A stretch of DNA of 64,000 bases from Panorpa germanica (lineage: Eukaryota; Arthropoda; Insecta; Mecoptera; Panorpidae), in assembly GCA_963678705.1 (NCBI GenBank), contig CAVMBN010000150.1, positions 45,613 through 109,612 on the forward strand, in the 5' to 3' direction. The position numbers and the translations under genes were made by a program. The notes beneath the pieces were generated by a model. The model was not told the origin of the DNA. It saw nothing but the letters and a program-made list of their open reading frames with translations, and did no database searches. Below, piece by piece: positions 29,414-42,457 of the stretch (within the stretch, counting starts at the first letter, position 1; the number at the start of each line of letters is the position of its first letter).

Positions 29414-29545
29414 TTCTTATTGGTCCTTCACACTCTTCTGCTTTCTCCACGTTATAACGATCATTGCATGTTATTTTGTATGGTTCTAAAAATTTAGCTT
29501 TAACTTTAGCTCCTGTTGCAAATTGTGTACGTTGTATAGCCACTG
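29414..29545 (-). pseudogene. Second Gypsy-1 integrase C-terminal stub
   Basis: Sequence directly beyond the LTR repeats 7733-7880, the integrase C-terminal region, with about 70 bp deleted between LTR and stub. It shows that a second Gypsy-1 copy once shared this LTR. Confidence 0.7.
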
Positions 29546-29972
29546 TTTTGTTGTAGATGTTTTAATTCGTTGGAAAAAATACCTTCGCTGAACTTTCTTG
29601 ATTATTATTTAGTAAAATACTGGGTTTTTATTTTTTAACACTTATATTAACACACAATTTAAAATAAGAGAATACATATAACAATACAAAATATGATGGT
29701 TCTTGATTTAATTAAATTTGCTCTTGTTGCTGGCTTGAGAGCTCTTGATAAAGTGGCCTGAAATTGCAACGGACCGCTTCAAACTCGAATATGAAAAAGC
29801 AAAAGAGCAATTTCAAACTATATTTAATAACAGAAAGCATAATTATATAAAAGAAATGAACAAATAAACAAAACAATACAATATTTTCAAATTAATCCAA
29901 AAAGTACAAAAAATATCATATCAAATCAAAATTTTACTTTAACATAACTCCCGGGTTGGAATTACTTAGGAA
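29546..29972 (-). other. Non-coding tail, probably 3' LTR/UTR of a BEL fragment
   Basis: AT-rich sequence without a gene, between the Gypsy-1 stub and the reverse-strand BEL integrase end. By position it would be the BEL 3' untranslated region or LTR. No matching LTR was found to prove it. Confidence 0.3.
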
Positions 29973-30487
29973 TTACGAATCTTCCTGATTTGGGAGTATC
30001 GCTAAGTTGCGAACTGCTCTCTTGATGGGGCCTGTAGAAGTCTGCACTATAGCGACGCGTTGTTGTTGATCTGGACCAGATATCAATTCAGTAATTCGAC
30101 CGAGGATCCAATTAAATGGAGAAGAATTATCGTCTTCTATTAGTGCCAGCGAACCGATTGCCATTTCAGGTCCTAAAGTTACCTTCCACTTAGTTCGCTG
30201 TTGAAGGTGATGAATGTAATCCGATGTCCATCTGCGCCAGTAGTGTTGGATGCACTGTTGAACATAATTAAACTGAGGCAGCTTGCTCATATTAGTAATA
30301 TTTGAGGGATTTGGAATTGTAGTCAACGGGCGACCAATAAGATAGTGACCTGGGGTTACGGGTAGGAAAACGGAAGGATCGTTGGGCATTGCATATAAAG
30401 GTCGAGAATGTAACATTGCTTCTATTTGGACCAATATAGTATAAGTGTCCTCGTAAGTTAAGTTGGAATTTCCCAAAAATCTTTTTT
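29973..30487 (-). pseudogene. BEL/Pao integrase C-terminal fragment
   Basis: About 170 residues of the C-terminal region of BEL/Pao polyproteins: LVQIEAMLHSRPL, VTPGHYLIGRPLTTIP, YWRRWTSDYI, then a WILGRITELI segment. It is truncated at its 5' end at about 30487, where a forward BEL element starts. The fragment frame is open. Confidence 0.85.
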
Positions 30488-30488
30488 A

Positions 30489-31476
30489 ATTGTGATTTTC
30501 AACCACGACTAAAATATAGTTGAATCGGACCAAAGATACATTTGAAATTTAAATAGATAATGTGTTTGTCACTTTGGATGTCATTCTATTTAATATAACA
30601 GCTAAACATAGTTCAAGTCGAAATATTGTTATAGTTTTTAATGGTGACTTTAGATTTTGAACATAGAAGTGTTATGGACGAAATCCAACAGTAGCATCTT
30701 ATATGTTCAAAATCATTGTAAATTGTTTAATGTAAATAGTTGTACTTGTCAGTTATATCCCCTCTATTCCCTCACCTTAAGACATCGCACAAACCAAATC
30801 CTTTCATTTCAATCCAATTCAAATACGCATTTCTTTATCTAGTCGAATGACCTTCAAATATTTTCATTCCTTTATTCTTTACAAACCCGTTCCATTTCTG
30901 TTATAAACAAAATACATTGTTTTAGATTTAACAAGTAAAATAAAATACTGAATTGTATTCTGTATCAAAAATATAACCAGAGCTGTAACACATAAAACTG
31001 GTAGTTGTAATTATAATTTGTAGAAATATTATAAAGATATTAATTTAAACGAAGTGTGCTGTTTCCTTTAAATAATCGGTCCAAATTGGCTTACACCCAA
31101 TTGAAAAGAACGTTGCACCAAGATCATTAACGAATCGACTCTTGACACCGTTACATGGACCTTTAGAGCCGGATAATTGTGAAAACAGGTCCTTCGAAAT
31201 TATATATCACGATACCGCTGAACTATCGAAGAAGAAGAAACATTGCACTGAAGATTAGCTAGCTGCCATATAAGTCTGCAATCTAGACAATCAGGTACGT
31301 GTCCAGCTTATCTTATTCAACATCCATCCATTTAATTTAATATCGATATACTATCATACATTTTGGATTTTTCATTACGTTTCTCTCAAAATAAAACTCA
31401 CCTTACCTTTAAATAAAATTCTAAAAACTGCCATTTTAAACTCCACTTATCGCATTTTCTAATAACCGATTACAAC
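30489..31476 (+). other. Probable LTR and leader of forward BEL element
   Basis: The sequence starting tgtgattttcaacc at 30489 directly abuts the truncated reverse BEL fragment. It has no gene up to ATG 31477. An LTR end/primer site may lie near 31080-31100, but no second LTR exists in the window to confirm it. Confidence 0.4.
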
Positions 31477-34400
31477 ATGTCAGTACTTAAAAGATTAAAA
31501 ATTAAGAGCGCTGCAATAAAGAAAGACTTATTATCACATGATAGGTATTGCGAAACCATTGACATACATAGCAATACCTACGATTACTGTGAGATTAAGA
31601 TAAGAAAGACTTCTTTTGCACCGCTTTTAGAGCAATTTAAGGATATTTCAATAGATGTAAAATTGAACAGTACTAATGAGGATAAAAGCGACGAAATGCA
31701 AAGTGAAATGTTAGAATTTCAAGACAAATATTTTAAAATAATGGCCAAATATGACAAAATAACTGCTTTTGAAGAATCATCTTCACTTGTTAAGGTTAAC
31801 AGCCAATCAATTGTCTCCTTGCCAAATATAGAAATACCTTCCTTCCACGGGGATATAGGGCAATGGGAATCCTTTAAAGAAACCTTCACGAGTCCGGTGC
31901 ATAACGAAGCCAGTTTTGATATAATGAAAAAATTCCACCACTTGAAGAATTCTTTAAAGGGCGATGCAGCAACGGTGCTCTATTCCTTGCAACTTATTCC
32001 GTCAAATTACGAAATTGCTTGGCAAATGTTAGTCAGGCGATTTGAAAATAAGAAATTAATAAGAATACACCACCTCAAGTCCTTTATGGAAACGCCAGCT
32101 ATCAGTTATCAATCAAGATCAAAGCTAAGAAACCTAACAGACAGTCTCACAAAGCACATTAGAGCTTTACAAACCCTAATTCCCCAAGAAATGCTTTTTG
32201 ATACCTTAATAAATTATATTGCACTAAACAAATTAGACAAAATTACTCAGACTGAATGGCACAAGTCACCCGAAGCCGCAATAGACAATCCGACCTTCAC
32301 CTCACTACTAAACTTCTTATCTGACAGAGCTACATTGCTTGAAACCATGTCAGGTAATATCAAAGGACTGTCAAGTGTAAATACAAGGCAAACTTTTGTA
32401 GCTAGTCAAGCGCGGAAATGTTCTATCTGTAAAAACAACCACCAAACTTTTAAATGCCCTGATCTATTAAAGTTATCTATCTCAAATCGATACGCAGAAA
32501 TAAGTGAAAGGCAATTATGTTTCAATTGCTTAAGGACTGGGCACACAAAGAATGAATGCTCCTCTATTTTTCGCTGTCGCCTTTGTGATAAAAAACATCA
32601 CACTATTTTGCATCAACAACAGGATGCTGATTTAGATACAACAACTGACCCCAACATTACATTATCAAGCACCGGCCGGCTAAGTAACCATAACCCTATT
32701 TTGTTATCAGCAGCTGTTGTGCAAGTAGTTGACGCCAATAATAAGCTGTGCACTGCTAGAGCTTTACTTGATAGTGGTAGTCAGAGTAGTTTTATATCGG
32801 AATCGCTCGCAAGGAAATTAAAAATACCACCTAACAAAAGTAACATATCAGTTCTGGGTATAAGTAGTGCAAAAACTCAAATTACTCAATCAATAACAAT
32901 AAGTATAAAATCCATGCACACTCATTTTGCAACAAAATTACACTGCCTCATTTTAAAAAAAATCAACGGAAATATTCCTTCAACAAATCAAGACCTTACC
33001 GACATTCATATACCGAAAAACGTTAGTTTAGCTGATCCATTATTCCACAAATCTAAAAAAGTTGATTTATTACTAGGCGCGGATATATTTTGGGATGTGC
33101 TGCGTGTCGGGCGCATGAGCTTGGGAAAGCACAAACCCACGATTCAAAAGACCACCCTTGGCTGGATTGTCACAGGTTCTTACTGTAACAAAAGCAGCAG
33201 GCAACGACACTGTTACTTTTCTCAACAGCAAGAAATTCAAAATCAATTAAAATTATTTTGGGAGTTAGAATCAGTTAATAACGTATCATCACAATCAGAG
33301 GAGGAGATTGCATGTAAAACTCACTTTAAAAAGACTACCTGTCGAAATCAAGATGGCCGTTTTGTTTGCAAAATACCATTTAAAGAGCCCATTCATTTAC
33401 TTGGTGAATCAAAGAAAATGGCTATCAAACGATTTTATTCACTGGAGAAAAAACTTCAGACTAACCCACAATTAAATGAGTTATATTCCACTTTTATAAA
33501 GGAGTATTTAAGCAATAAACATATGTCCTTAAACAATAACCAAAACACCACTTCACAATCCTATTTTTTACCCCATCACGGGGTGTTAAAACCTACTAGC
33601 ACTACCACCAAATTGCGGGTGGTATTTGATGGTTCTATGAAAACCACTTCCGGATATTCCCTCAATAAATTGCAAGCAGTCGGACCTACGATACAAAATG
33701 ATTTGGTATCCATCTTATTAAGATTTAGACAATTCACATACGTTGTAGGCGCCGATATCGCAATGATGTACCGGCAAGTGTTAGTTCACGACTCCCAAAG
33801 AGACCTTCAACAAATACTTTGGAGATTCAGCCCCAAAGACCCTTTATTATCGTATAGGTTAAACACTGTCACCTACGGCACTGCTTCAGCTTCCTTTCTG
33901 GCTATTAGAAGTTTGTGTCAACTTGGGTACGATAATAAAATATCAAATCCTAGCGCTTCCAAAGCCATTTTAGAGGATTTTTATGTGGACGATCTCTTGA
34001 CGGGATCCGATACTATTAACAACTTGTTAAAAACGTGTGCTCAAATCGATTCCATTTTAAAGAGTGGAGGTTTCATTTTACGAAAATGGGTTTCAAATGC
34101 GCCACAATTACACAAAGAATTGAATAAAAACAACGAGCCATGCTCCAACGTTGAATTGGGTGATTCTGATTACCTTAGAACACTAGGTGTTGAGTGGAAT
34201 CCCAATCTTGACTATGTAAAGTACACAATAAACAATACCAGTATTCCTAATATCAATACAAAGCGTAGTATTCTTTCATTTACCAGCAAAATATTTGATC
34301 CACTCGGGTTATTGTCGCCATGTATAATTGTTTTCAAAATTTTATTGCAAACGTTGTGGACTGAAAACCTGGGTTGGGATGACCCTGTTCCAACTGAAAT

Positions 34401-35580
34401 CAATAATGATTGGAAATCAACCATGGATAGCCTAATCCTAATAAACAACTTAAACATACCTCGTCACTCATTAATTATAAACCACGTAAACGTGCAATTA
34501 CATGGATTTTGTGATGCCTCCGAAAAAGCATACGGAGCTTGCATATATTTAAGAAGCACTGATGTTCTCGGCAACGTTAAAATTTCACTATTGTGTGCAA
34601 AGTCAAAGGTCGCTCCTTTAAAAACTATAACCATTCCAAGACTTGAGCTGTGCGCTGCCGTCATCTTGACTAAACTGTCAACAAAAATTATCAACAAAAA
34701 TTATCAACACGCTATCCATCAATCTATCAGACATATATCTGTGGTCTGACTCCACCATAGTACTATCATGGTTAAAACTAACTCCGAACACTTTAAAGAC
34801 CTTTGTGTCAAACCGTACATCAGAAATTCTATACAACATGACTTCCAATCATCATTGGCGTCATGTGAATTCTAACTCAAATCCTGCAGATTTAGTATCA
34901 CGAGGTGTAGAACCTTAAAACTTAATAGAGAATTCGCTTTGGTGGTCAGGACCTTCTTGGCTACACAATGTAGAAGAAGCTTGGCCTACCAGCGAATTCA
35001 CAATCAGCCATATACCAGACATGCGTAAATGTACTATTATCAGCACTCATACCAAATTAGAAACCGATATATTCTCTCTGTATTCATCATTAAGAACACT
35101 GAAACGGGTTGTTGCATATTGTTTAAGATTTAAATCAAATTGTAAAACCCCTAAAGACAAAGTTATAGGTCCGCTGACTGTACTTGAGCTCGAAATAGCA
35201 TTGAATAAACTTATCTGTATATCCCAATCTGAGTCTTTTCCGTCAGAGTTACATTCCCTAAAAAAAGGTGAAAATCTCAACAAAAGCAGCAAGCTATTAC
35301 AATTAAATCCATTTTTGGATGAATCAGGAATAATACGAGTTGGGGGGAGTCTGCAACACTCAGATTTTGATTACAATAAAAGGCATCCCATAGTTTTGTC
35401 TCCTAATCATAATTTAACCAAACTTATAATGACACACGAACATAACAAATTATTTCACGTAGGGCCTCAAGCTCTGCTATTCGCAATTCGAGAAAGATAT
35501 TGGCCAATAGCAGGTCTCTCTCTGGCAAAAAGAATTGTTCATGCATGTCTTATCTGCTTTAAATGTAACCCAAAAACCGT
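31477..35580 (+). pseudogene. BEL/Pao Gag-Pol, frameshifted and 3' truncated
   Basis: ATG 31477 opens 1090 residues. Gag has a DUF1759-like domain (IPSFHGDIGQWESFKETF), then Zn knuckles (CSICKNNHQTFKC, CFNCLRTGHTKNEC). Protease ALLDSGSQSSFISE follows, then RT with ADIAMMYRQV and FYVDDLLTG, and an RNase H start (GFCDASEKAYGACIY). A frame break near 34700-34745 ends this frame. RNase H continues in another frame (YLWSDSTIVLSWLK) to a stop near 34917. The integrase zinc domain follows at 35021-35570 (HNKLFHVG, CLICFKC). The element stops at about 35580, joined to an unrelated repeat, so the integrase core and 3' LTR are missing. RT catalytic residues are intact. Confidence 0.9.
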
Positions 35581-35583
35581 GTT

Positions 35584-37844
35584 AATAAAGTTAATAAAGG
35601 TTGCAATAGATCCAGAAACACTACCACAATCAGTGCATGTGAAACTTGCTGCTACACGAAAACAAATATAATATGCAGACATCCAGGTGTAGTCGATAAA
35701 CTCTTAAAGTAATTAAGATGAGTAACCTACGATTATCGTTTATATAAACTACTATATATTCTAAGTAAACTTTGTTCTAAGTTATATGCATCTGTTTTTG
35801 TGTAAATGTGATAAAATTTGGAATCAGTGTTGTTGAATTTTATTATAGCATCCGTTTAAAATTTTTCCGTTTAAAATATCAGAGTAACATACACGTGTAT
35901 GTTCAAACGAAGATTTACAACGATAGCCGCAGCAGCCTGTTGTCATTTGCACTAAAGTTGTTTCAACAATACGATATATTATTATTGTAATCTATCAGGG
36001 TAACTTACAAGGGTATAATAATTTATTAAAAAAGTCAAGGGTAATTTTTTATGAACCATAAAAAATAGAATATTGTGTGTTGCATACCTACTAGGTATTC
36101 AAGCTGTATTTCCCTCAAACTGTAAATGGTATTTAACTCACCATCAAACACTAGGGAGTGATTGAACTTTATTCTTAGTTATCTGCATCTTTTTTTGTGT
36201 ATTTTTTGTGCCGGTAGTCCAAAATATAAATGGAATAGACAAAATTAGATATCAGCATTGTTGAATTTTAGTAGAGAATCCTTATAAATTTTTTATATAG
36301 AATATAATAATTTATTCTGAAAATTAATAACAATGAAAATTAAAAAGATTTTACTTAAAATGTCACAAAAGTATTAAGGTAACATGCACAAGATGTTCAA
36401 ACAAAGATTTACAACGACTGCATGCGCCTTATGTCATTTGCACTAAATAGAGCACAACAAACAATACTACTGTATAATATCATGGTAATGTATCAGGGTA
36501 ACATACACGGGTATGTTTAGGCGAAGATTTATAACAACCGCTGCAGCAGCCTGTTGTCATTTTCACTAAAGTTGTTACAACAATACGGTATAATATCATG
36601 TTAATGTTTTAGGTTAACATACACGGGTATAATAATTTATTAAAAAAGGTAATAGTGTTTTCTCATGAACCATAAGAGATAGAACATTAAAATTTAAAAT
36701 GTAGGTGATAAAGTATATCCTCTATATAATTCAATAATTCTATTTTGTTCAAAATCATTGTGCGCGAAGTAGCGTCGTTAAACTAAATGAATACAAAAAT
36801 CTCTCCTTTAAAAAGAAACGGTTTTTTTATTTGACGTTGACAGGTAGGAGGCTTAAGGTTGAAAATTTCAAAGCATATAATAGAGAATGTCCTTTATATA
36901 ATTCAGTGATTGGTTTTTGTTTAAAGGTCATTGGGTAAGTGAATAGTGCAATTCAATGTAACCTTTAGGTAATAGAGGTTACAACAAATATTATAAACAT
37001 TTTATTGCAACTTCTAAATAATATTATATATATAATATTATATTATAATAATTCTAATAATAGAAGTACTCTTAGTAGAGGTAAAAAATAAAGTGTATAC
37101 ATTTTATTAAAACCTCTATAAAATAAAGGTTTTATTGTATAATTTATACTTTTACTTAGAAGCTCTAAATAGAGGTACTAAATAAATGTAATAACTAAAT
37201 TGTTGGAACCTCTAAATAATAAAGAATAACAATAAATAATGTTTGTATATATATATTATTACAACCTGTAAATATTAGAGGTAGTACCAAGAATTATTTA
37301 TTATGAAAACTCTTAATTTGTTTTCAAAAAAATTTTTATGACCAACTGCAAACGTTTTATTTAATGCTGTTAACACATTAATTGTCAACAATATTTTTTT
37401 AAAGTTTTAATAAAATAAATACTTATTGTAAAGAATAAGACTGCGTAGGTTTTGCTAGCAGTATAAAAAACCTAATCAAGTAGGGTGAATGATATTGTAC
37501 TATAGAAATTGGTCAATAGAAAAGGATTTTATTTATTCTAGTTTAAATATTAAAGAGTCTGCCAATGAAATGAATCTAATATGCTAATATTAACGAGCAT
37601 ATTTAGTGGACGAAAATGTCTTCGTGTTGTTGGAAAATGTTGCCAATGCTTTAACAATTTTTCGTAAAAATTGACCAGGTAAAATACACAAACTTATTGT
37701 AGAAAGATAAATAAATAAGCTTCAAAATTTGCTATATTTTAATAATACAAGGTATTATAATTGAAATGCTACCAAAATCATCACCAGTTTGCAGATATTT
37801 TTGATGCAGTCAATAAATATGTTGATTTTTCGATTTGTGTATGT
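35584..37844 (+). repeat. Long tandem-repeat block, left part
   Basis: Repeat units of 2.0-2.3 kb; the segment starting aagttaataaaggttgc at about 35584 recurs at 57250 and 59250. Each contains several shorter repeated motifs (acatacacgggtatg, gcagcagcctgttgtcattt) and a stretch ending gtatgtagagtt. Weak, broken coding potential is seen in the last 400 bp of each unit. The family is not recognised. It was one block with 57232-59735 before Polinton-2 inserted. Confidence 0.7.
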
Positions 37845-37850
37845 AGAGTT
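37845..37850. other. Target-site duplication of Polinton-2, left copy
   Basis: AGAGTT, also at 57226-57231. The related repeat copy at 59226-59231 has the same motif uninterrupted (gtatgtagagtttatagc), acting as an empty site. Confidence 0.9.
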
Positions 37851-38345
37851 AGTAGTGTTACAAAGCTGTTTCTGGATACAATTTAAAGTTTAGATATAAA
37901 GTATTAGGGTGGGGATGCATATAGGTTGCGATATGAAGAAGAGGCGTGGCTAGACTTGGATGAATGTAAAAGGGGTTAAGAATGGGGATTCATTTAGGTC
38001 CTATGATCAAATGTCATGTATAGGATGTATTGCTATTGGTTTAGAAGACGATGACGTCATTACAGCTTTTATATGTAGGTACGTCATTACAGCAATTACT
38101 GTTGGTACAGTCCCTATAATACTTAAGAATATGAGTGAGAAAGCAGTAATGGTAAAGAGTGAGATAGCGATATTAGTTATTATGTGTGTGTTGGTATTAG
38201 CGTAGAAGATATGGCCGTAATTATTGCATTCTTTGTCAATTTCCAAAACCCAATCGTTTATGTTTGTATCCTCGATGTAGCGGTGGATGCAGTCAGTATA
38301 AGATTTAAGCATATTTCTCATTATTTGTTATAAGATAATGACGTT
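37851..38345. repeat. Polinton-2 left terminal inverted repeat
   Basis: Inverted match of about 56745-57225, with moderate divergence. The ORFs seen in it (37960-38205 and reverse) are not convincing, as they are not preserved in the other copy. Confidence 0.85.
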
Positions 38346-39175
38346 ATAGTTGCAAAAGTGTTAGTTATATGTTTTAATGACGGTATATTACACATGGTGA
38401 GGTATAATATGAAAGGTTATAGTATAGTTTGCGTTATATATTTTTAAGAATTGTTAAACATAGATTATAACAATAACAATTACAACAACAGTGTTTAATT
38501 ATTTATAACAGTGTATTTATACGATACAATGTATCTTAGTGATCTGACTTAAATGCATAACGTTCAATGTCATTAAAGTAAAGATGCACAAAGAAATTGC
38601 CATAAATAATTTCATCTACTTATTAAAAATTGTTATTCTAATCTAATCTATATAATCAATTCCTAATAGTTGCATATCCTTATTAGGAATTTTATTAAAT
38701 GTCATGGAAAAATGCAATAACAGCATAATAATCAAAATGCATAATAAATTAAAAAATTAATTTGCAAAATATTTTGAGAATACTGGGCTGGATTTAATAT
38801 TATTTTGTTTAAGCGTTTTTTAATATTTATATATTGTTATATCCGGAACATTGAAATATAACAAATTTTTTGAAATGAGTTTGTAAGTTATATTTTAATA
38901 GTAGGGGCGGAGCGGTTAAAATTTTTTTTTTTTTTTTAATGGCTGATTCTAGTAAAAAGTCGCTATCTAGTAAAAAGTCGAACCGTAAGAGATAATCAAT
39001 TTTTGACTAAAATCCTAACCGTAAGGCAACAATAGTGTAAAATAAATTTAGGCAAGAAAAAAAAAAAAAAAAAAAAAAGAAATTAAAGGATTAGAGTATA
39101 TAAGCTGTATATATTTTATATTTTCTTCAGTTTTAAATAAATATTTTAGCAAGTTTATCTAAACATTTTATAATA
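38346..39175. other. AT-rich non-coding stretch
   Basis: No gene seen. It contains a T run at 38922-38937 and an A run of about 20 near 39058-39078. It may hold the promoter for the rightward genes at 39176-40726. Confidence 0.5.
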
Positions 39176-40000
39176 ATGGCTTATCGTTGCAAACCCTATC
39201 CAAAATTAAATCACGATAAAAAGTTAAGTGTTGGCAGTAATGAATCAGATTCTAAACCAATATATAATGATTCTGTATATTTATTAAAATCATTATAATA
39301 TTTAAATAACAGTAAATCAAAACAAGTGATAATTGGAATTAAAGTAACTAATTTATGTGAATCAATTTTAAAAATAGAAAAGGTTAATAAAAATGGTGTT
39401 ATTATATCCGAGCAAGATTGGAATATCCTGTTAAATAACAAAAATATTATTTCCAATTATTTTGAAGAAAGTGAATATTTAGAACAGCCTCACATAACCT
39501 TATCAAATTACACAATATATTTTCAAACCTTTTATGATAAGCCAACTATGGTTCTTGAAGGAAATATACAATGTCAACAGCAAGATTTAAATGAACAAAA
39601 ACTTAAATCATCTTCTGTTTATTTGCAGAAAGACTCGTGGGACAATTTGTTTAATATTTTTAATTGTATAACAGTGACATTAAAAAATTATAATTTGTGT
39701 TCAAAGTTAGTGGATAAATCTTTATATCAAGATCAAAATAATTTGTTTAATAATTTTAAAAATACTCAAAGTATAAATTATAAAAATCACAATATGAATT
39801 TTTATCTCTGTTTTATTAAAAATAATATAAATAACAATATTGATTTAATTAATAATTTAAGTCATAAATCATCAAAAATAAATTTAGAACTGTTGGAACA
39901 AGAAATAAAAACTTTGTGCATAGACTTTTTCAAAATTAAATTATACAATAAGGCTCAAGAATATATATATAACTTATCAAAAAATGGAAACGATTTTTAA
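39176..40000 (+). pseudogene. Unknown Polinton-2 accessory protein, one in-frame stop
   Basis: ATG 39176 (MAYRCKPYPKLNHDKKL) with TAA at 39296-39298; the same frame is open from there to 40000 (225 codons). The part after the stop begins QVIIGIKVTNLCESIL and contains NGVIISEQDWNILL, faintly like PC4/p15-type single-strand DNA-binding folds; this is only a guess. The rest is Asn-rich and helical. It is transcribed away from the left end and overlaps the next ORF by 17 bp. No counterpart in Polinton-1. Confidence 0.5.
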
Positions 40001-40253
40001 TTTGGAAGATGATACAGAGCTATTAAATTTAGATATTGATCCTTTGCTTTTTGATGAAGATTTTTCATTACCTAAATCATTGAATTCAGATATTGATATA
40101 CAGAATAAGTCTAAAATTACAGCTTTTTTAAACAATGAGGGTAATAATATAAATTTGACTCCTTCTAAATTGACTGCAGTTTCATTTTTATTTAATGAAA
40201 CACCTATATTATTAAAAAAAGATATGTATTTAATCAAAATAGGTTTAAACTGA
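39984..40253 (+). CDS. Small acidic hypothetical protein
   Basis: 89 residues from ATG 39984, overlapping the previous frame. The N-terminal half is acidic with clusters of D, E and L (DDTELLNLDIDPLLFDEDF), suggestive of a transactivation-like acidic region; the second half is neutral. No family recognised. Intact despite decay of the element. Confidence 0.45.
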   Translation: METIFNLEDDTELLNLDIDPLLFDEDFSLPKSLNSDIDIQNKSKITAFLNNEGNNINLTPSKLTAVSFLFNETPILLKKDMYLIKIGLN

Positions 40254-40330
40254 ACTAATCAGTTTGAACCATAAATTTATATTTATGTGATTATTTTGAG
40301 CTAATAGAGCATATAAAGCAATTGATTAAT

Positions 40331-40726
40331 ATGTTTAATGGTCAATTGTTAATACCATCGAATATATTATTGGAAACAAAGTATAAAATAAATATATTTA
40401 ATTCAAATAGTATTGCAATTATTTCAAATTGTAAAACTCATATATCAGTATTTTTAAATATTTTTGATTTAATACATTTCTTATCCTTAAATGATCATAT
40501 TAATGCTATTGGTATAAATTTTTCTAAAATGCAAATTGACTTATCTAATACATATAATATTTTTTTAAATAATATTGTATTGTATTTAAAAAATAAAAAT
40601 ATTGATATTTCTAAAGAGAATTTATTTTACGAATGTGAAGAGTTAAATTTTAATGATATATTATTAAGATTGATAATAATTTCAAACATGTCGTATATAT
40701 TAGAAGAAATATCAAAACTATTGTAA
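40331..40726 (+). CDS. Hypothetical protein of Polinton-2
   Basis: 131 residues from ATG 40331 (MFNGQLLIPSN); the longer frame starts at TTG. Rich in Ile and Asn, with alternating beta-like and helical segments. No family recognised. Third of three co-directional genes in the accessory region between the left TIR and the capsid gene. Confidence 0.45.
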   Translation: MFNGQLLIPSNILLETKYKINIFNSNSIAIISNCKTHISVFLNIFDLIHFLSLNDHINAIGINFSKMQIDLSNTYNIFLNNIVLYLKNKNIDISKENLFYECEELNFNDILLRLIIISNMSYILEEISKLL

Positions 40727-40796
40727 TTACCTAATTTATAATATACATTATTTATTAATATATTATATAAATTTAAAATGTATATATTTCTTTTAT

Positions 40797-41171
40797 TTAT
40801 TTATTTATTAGGTTATAACTACATCCATAAGAATCATAATATAAATTATAATTACTATAACAACAGTTTTTTATTTGGCATGGAGGTACATCTCTTTGTA
40901 TGTTACCTTTGTTATAATGTTTGTAACATAATCGACGTCCTTGTATATTGTGATTTTCTTTTAAATACATTGAGAGCCGGTTCCAGTTTTGTTCAATATC
41001 GGTAGAAAACATTATATAATGCAAAAAAAACTCTGTTAATAAATAATGTAATTCCTCATCAGTAAGATTTTCTAGTAAACACTCATTTTCTTTACATTTT
41101 TTTAAATTAGCTTTAACTTTTGAAATCGTTTTCGAAACTTGTTCATGATCATTTAAAAATTTAAAATCCAT
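40797..41171 (-). CDS. Hypothetical Cys-rich protein in the Polinton-1 metalloproteinase slot
   Basis: 124 residues from ATG 41171. Helical N-terminal half with LTDEELHYLLTEFFLHY, then a C-terminal Cys-containing region (CYKHYNKGNIQRDVPPCQ, KNCC). It lies directly downstream of the capsid gene, where Polinton-1 carries the metalloproteinase, but is not related to it. Function unknown. Confidence 0.45.
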   Translation of the reverse strand: MDFKFLNDHEQVSKTISKVKANLKKCKENECLLENLTDEELHYLLTEFFLHYIMFSTDIEQNWNRLSMYLKENHNIQGRRLCYKHYNKGNIQRDVPPCQIKNCCYSNYNLYYDSYGCSYNLINK

Positions 41172-41260
41172 TATTTGATTATGAGATGGTTACTCTTTAA
41201 TGATTTTAATAATATAAATCGGTATTTAAAACAATTATGTAATTTTATTAACAATTCCAT

Positions 41261-42457
41261 TTAATGGTTTATCAATAATTCTAAATCAATAATTTTATCA
41301 TGAATAATTAGAGCAAAGGCGCGAACAAAACCAACAATCATTTCTGATGTTTCTAATTCAAGCCTAATATCCACTGGGGAAGATTTTAAAAATTCATTTT
41401 GTTTGGAACAATCTATTATTATTAAGGGCGCTTTTTCTTTAAAATCTTTTAAATTCAAAACAGGGTATGGATTCTTATTATAGTATGATTTTTGAAATTT
41501 TGCATACATTTCATAGGCTAATGATTATTTATTATTATTATAATCTAAGTTTAGATTATCATATGGATACATTTCAGAATTTAGGTATAATTTTACGTTT
41601 CTCAAATTACATGTATAAAATTTACTTATGTCCTTCGTCATATAATTTTTTGATTCCCTTTGTAGTCCTAATATAACCTAAAGTGGTTTTTCAAGTGAAG
41701 TTGTTGTTTTTATTGACCAAACTTGATTAGTTGAACTTCATAAAGCAGGATATTCGTATAATTCCCAAGCTCGAAAACCAATGTATAATGATCTATCACG
41801 TTCTATTGTTTGCAATAATTTTAATTTTTCTTTGTCTGATACATTAATATGAGGCATTTGCCATTGAATTTTGTCAATGACTACTTTTGGTAATACATCT
41901 TTAACTGCTGCTATACATAGTGCGTTATTATCGTTTTTTGATCGAATTAATATTAATTCATGCTTTACTGGTGAAATATTTTTTTCAAAATCTTCACAAA
42001 AACCAAATATCGTTTTAAGAGGAATACATACACTGAAGTTTCTATTTTTATCTATTATATTGGTATCCTTATCGCACCACCCTAAATTTTAAATATAAAT
42101 ATCATTACTATTATGTGAGACATAGCCTTGCAAGATAGTAGTAAATGATACACCAGGGCTTTTATTTAAATCAATTTCAACTGAATTTATTTCATATCTT
42201 ATACTGTCAAATAGGTGTAAAACACCATTTAATATTAATACTGGGGTTGCTTCTAAAGTGTCCTGTATTTTTCTTTCAATGTATAAATATGATTGTGACG
42301 GTAATGTAAAAACATTATGTTGATTTATTGGGATTCGTATTTTATCGTTATTTCCAAAAGTAGTAGTAGAATATGGGTTATATGAATGTATTTCATATTG
42401 GCTTACTGATTCGTCAAAAACAAATTTATTTTCAACATTAAGCATAAGAGCGGTCAT
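41261..42457 (-). pseudogene. Polinton-2 major capsid protein, broken
   Basis: N-terminal 122 residues (42089-42457) align with Polinton-1 capsid: NNDKIRIPINQHNVF and LFDSIRYEINSVEID. The C-terminal part (41261-41509) has LIIIDCSKQNE and VDIRLELETSE. The middle is scrambled by stops and frameshifts. The ATG overlaps the stop of the upstream small gene (ATGA). Confidence 0.85.

Noticed and set aside
35808-35990. 60-codon ORF after the BEL element
   Set aside because: Part of the tandem repeat; not open in the other copies.
37960-38321. Hydrophobic ORFs in the Polinton-2 TIRs (also 56664-57035)
   Set aside because: Both strands open by chance; frames differ between the two TIR copies.
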